Below are positions 63,361 through 64,000 of a stretch of DNA of 64,000 bases, piece after piece. Under the pieces are notes generated by a model. The model was not told the DNA's origin. It was given only the letters and a program-made list of their open reading frames with translations, and did no database searches. Location: assembly GCF_036322705.1 (NCBI RefSeq), contig NZ_AP027270.1, positions 986,501 to 1,050,500 on the forward strand. Reading direction: 5' to 3'. The position numbers and the translations under genes were made by a program. The DNA is from Maricaulis maris (GTDB taxonomy: Bacteria; Pseudomonadota; Alphaproteobacteria; Caulobacterales; Maricaulaceae). Positions within the stretch are counted from its first letter, which is position 1, and every line of letters starts with the position of its first letter.

Positions 63361-63750
63361 ATGCGAGCCTTATCTCAGAGTGAAATGAAAGCTGTATCTG
63401 GCGGGATCGAGACCATCACCGTGGTGGGTCACAGGCCTGACAACAACCCGGCCACTGTGGACGTATTCTTTGCACATGGATATGCAGAAGACGGTGCGTC
63501 AGATTGGGTCCAAGAATACCAAGAGCTGGGCGAAATGTCCACAACATTACATGGCTGGGTCGATGTCAACGATGTAATGCTCGAATTGGACCTCCAAGAC
63601 GACCCCAACTATGAAGCCCACACAATCGTGCAATGGAATGGGTTTCCCTCAAATGTTACAATATATATTGCCACAGACGGCTCCGGGTTTTACGCTCCAA
63701 CCAATTCCGCGGGATTGTACGAGTACTATGGCCTGCCAGCCATGTCATGA
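63361..63750 (+). CDS. Double-glycine-leader peptide (bacteriocin-like secreted protein)
   Basis: The ATG at 63361 gives 129 residues. The first 15, MRALSQSEMKAVSGG, fit the double-glycine leader (LSxxExxxVxGG) cleaved by peptidase-containing ABC transporters. The mature part would begin IETITVVGHRP, which resembles a TonB box (ETITV-type). The rest, about 114 residues, is acidic with no Cys and includes YIATDGSGFYAPTNSAGLYEY. No transporter is in the window. A strong hairpin and another secreted-protein gene follow. It may be a bacteriocin, but a role as effector or signalling peptide cannot be excluded. Confidence 0.65.
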   Translation: MRALSQSEMKAVSGGIETITVVGHRPDNNPATVDVFFAHGYAEDGASDWVQEYQELGEMSTTLHGWVDVNDVMLELDLQDDPNYEAHTIVQWNGFPSNVTIYIATDGSGFYAPTNSAGLYEYYGLPAMS

Positions 63751-63758
63751 ATATGTAC

Positions 63759-63797
63759 AGCCGAAGCCCATTCGCTTAAGGCGAATGGGCTTCGGCT
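63759..63797 (+). terminator. Perfect 17-bp hairpin after the peptide gene
   Basis: AGCCGAAGCCCATTCGC pairs with GCGAATGGGCTTCGGCT over a TTAAG loop. No U-tract follows, so it may slow or stop transcription partially, or protect the 3' end of the peptide mRNA. Confidence 0.6.
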
Positions 63798-63823
63798 CAA
63801 TTAAGGGCTCAGGAGAAAGCTCA

Positions 63824-64000
63824 ATGCTGTTATCGCCACTTCTCTTTCTGGTTTCGCAATTATTTTTTCAGCCCGCAGGTGCGCAATCTATTATATTAGA
63901 GCAAGATGCCACAACATCTGAAATTACGCGCACTGCCCCCCCAAGCTCCTTCAATAGCTGCCAGTACAATCGGGCTTCCTTGTCGCCTGATGGCGCATTT
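63824..64000 (+). CDS. Exported protein of unknown family, cut by window end
   Basis: The ATG at 63824 is preceded by AGGAGAAAGCTCA. The first 59 codons are visible with no stop. A signal peptide is clear: MLLSPLLFLVSQLFFQPAGA with likely cleavage before Gln. The mature start has SIILEQDATTSEITR and one Cys. It lies 27 bp after the hairpin downstream of the double-glycine peptide. Family cannot be told. Confidence 0.6.
   Translation, partial: MLLSPLLFLVSQLFFQPAGAQSIILEQDATTSEITRTAPPSSFNSCQYNRASLSPDGAF

Noticed and set aside
1-64000. CRISPR arrays or rRNA genes
   Set aside because: I saw no regularly spaced repeats with unique spacers and no rRNA-like sequence. The only tRNA signal is the half gene at 54284.

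Overview
The window looks like a chromosomal segment of a stalked or prosthecate alphaproteobacterium near Maricaulis, Hyphomonas or Caulobacter (order Maricaulales or Caulobacterales). The case rests on high GC, dense operons with ATGA start-stop overlaps, a gatCAB transamidosome operon opposite ruvX, a complete-looking holdfast polysaccharide (hfs) cluster and two large TonB-dependent receptors. The species call is an inference from gene content.

Layout. 1-4.2 kb: ruvX (partial) diverges from gatC-gatA-two small membrane proteins-gatB. 4.2-9.2 kb: a repeat-bearing gap, an MscS-type channel, an isopenicillin-N-synthase-like oxygenase, an unrecognised two-helix membrane protein and a Sel1-like protein. 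9.6-22.1 kb: the holdfast cluster. It holds a Wza-like export lipoprotein (hfsD), chain-length proteins (hfsA, hfsB), a polymerase (hfsC), two glycosyltransferases (one is hfsG by position), a deacetylase (hfsH), a flippase (hfsF), an HfsK-like acyltransferase, a GH5-like glycosidase and the initiating glycosyl-phosphotransferase (hfsE). Together they would start a lipid-linked repeat unit, extend it, flip it, polymerise it, deacetylate or acylate it, and export it. 22-32 kb: a SulP transporter, a propeller-amidohydrolase fusion, alpha-carbonic anhydrase, a TonB receptor, a GST and TrhO.

32-36 kb holds an unusual two-gene unit: a 127-residue membrane protein with all seven key residues of the plant ethylene-receptor binding domain, directly upstream of a histidine kinase with a periplasmic sensor. 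Next comes a lipoprotein / PKHD-hydroxylase divergent pair with a possible Fur box. 36-54 kb is mixed housekeeping and metabolism: crotonase, hydrolases, M15 peptidase, P450 plus reductase, a secreted papain-like protease, an ABC1 kinase, a beta-lactamase-like hydrolase, a VWA lipoprotein, a second TonB receptor and a TPR-sulfotransferase.

At 54.28 kb the 5' half of a tRNA-Leu(UAA) gene stops inside the anticodon arm and foreign-looking DNA begins. This is the likely left edge of an integrated island that runs past the window end. The island carries a translationally coupled operon: hsdM, hsdS, a CBS-like protein with a HEPN-type RNxxxH motif, and a DUF262/DUF1524 (GmrSD-like) protein that also ends in an RNxxxH motif. 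No hsdR is visible. An IS3-family element follows and truncates the next gene. Beyond it lie a broken antitoxin-like ORF, a double-glycine-leader secreted peptide and the start of a further secreted protein. The most novel candidates are the ethylene-receptor-like unit, the hsdMS/HEPN/DUF262 defence operon and the double-glycine peptide.
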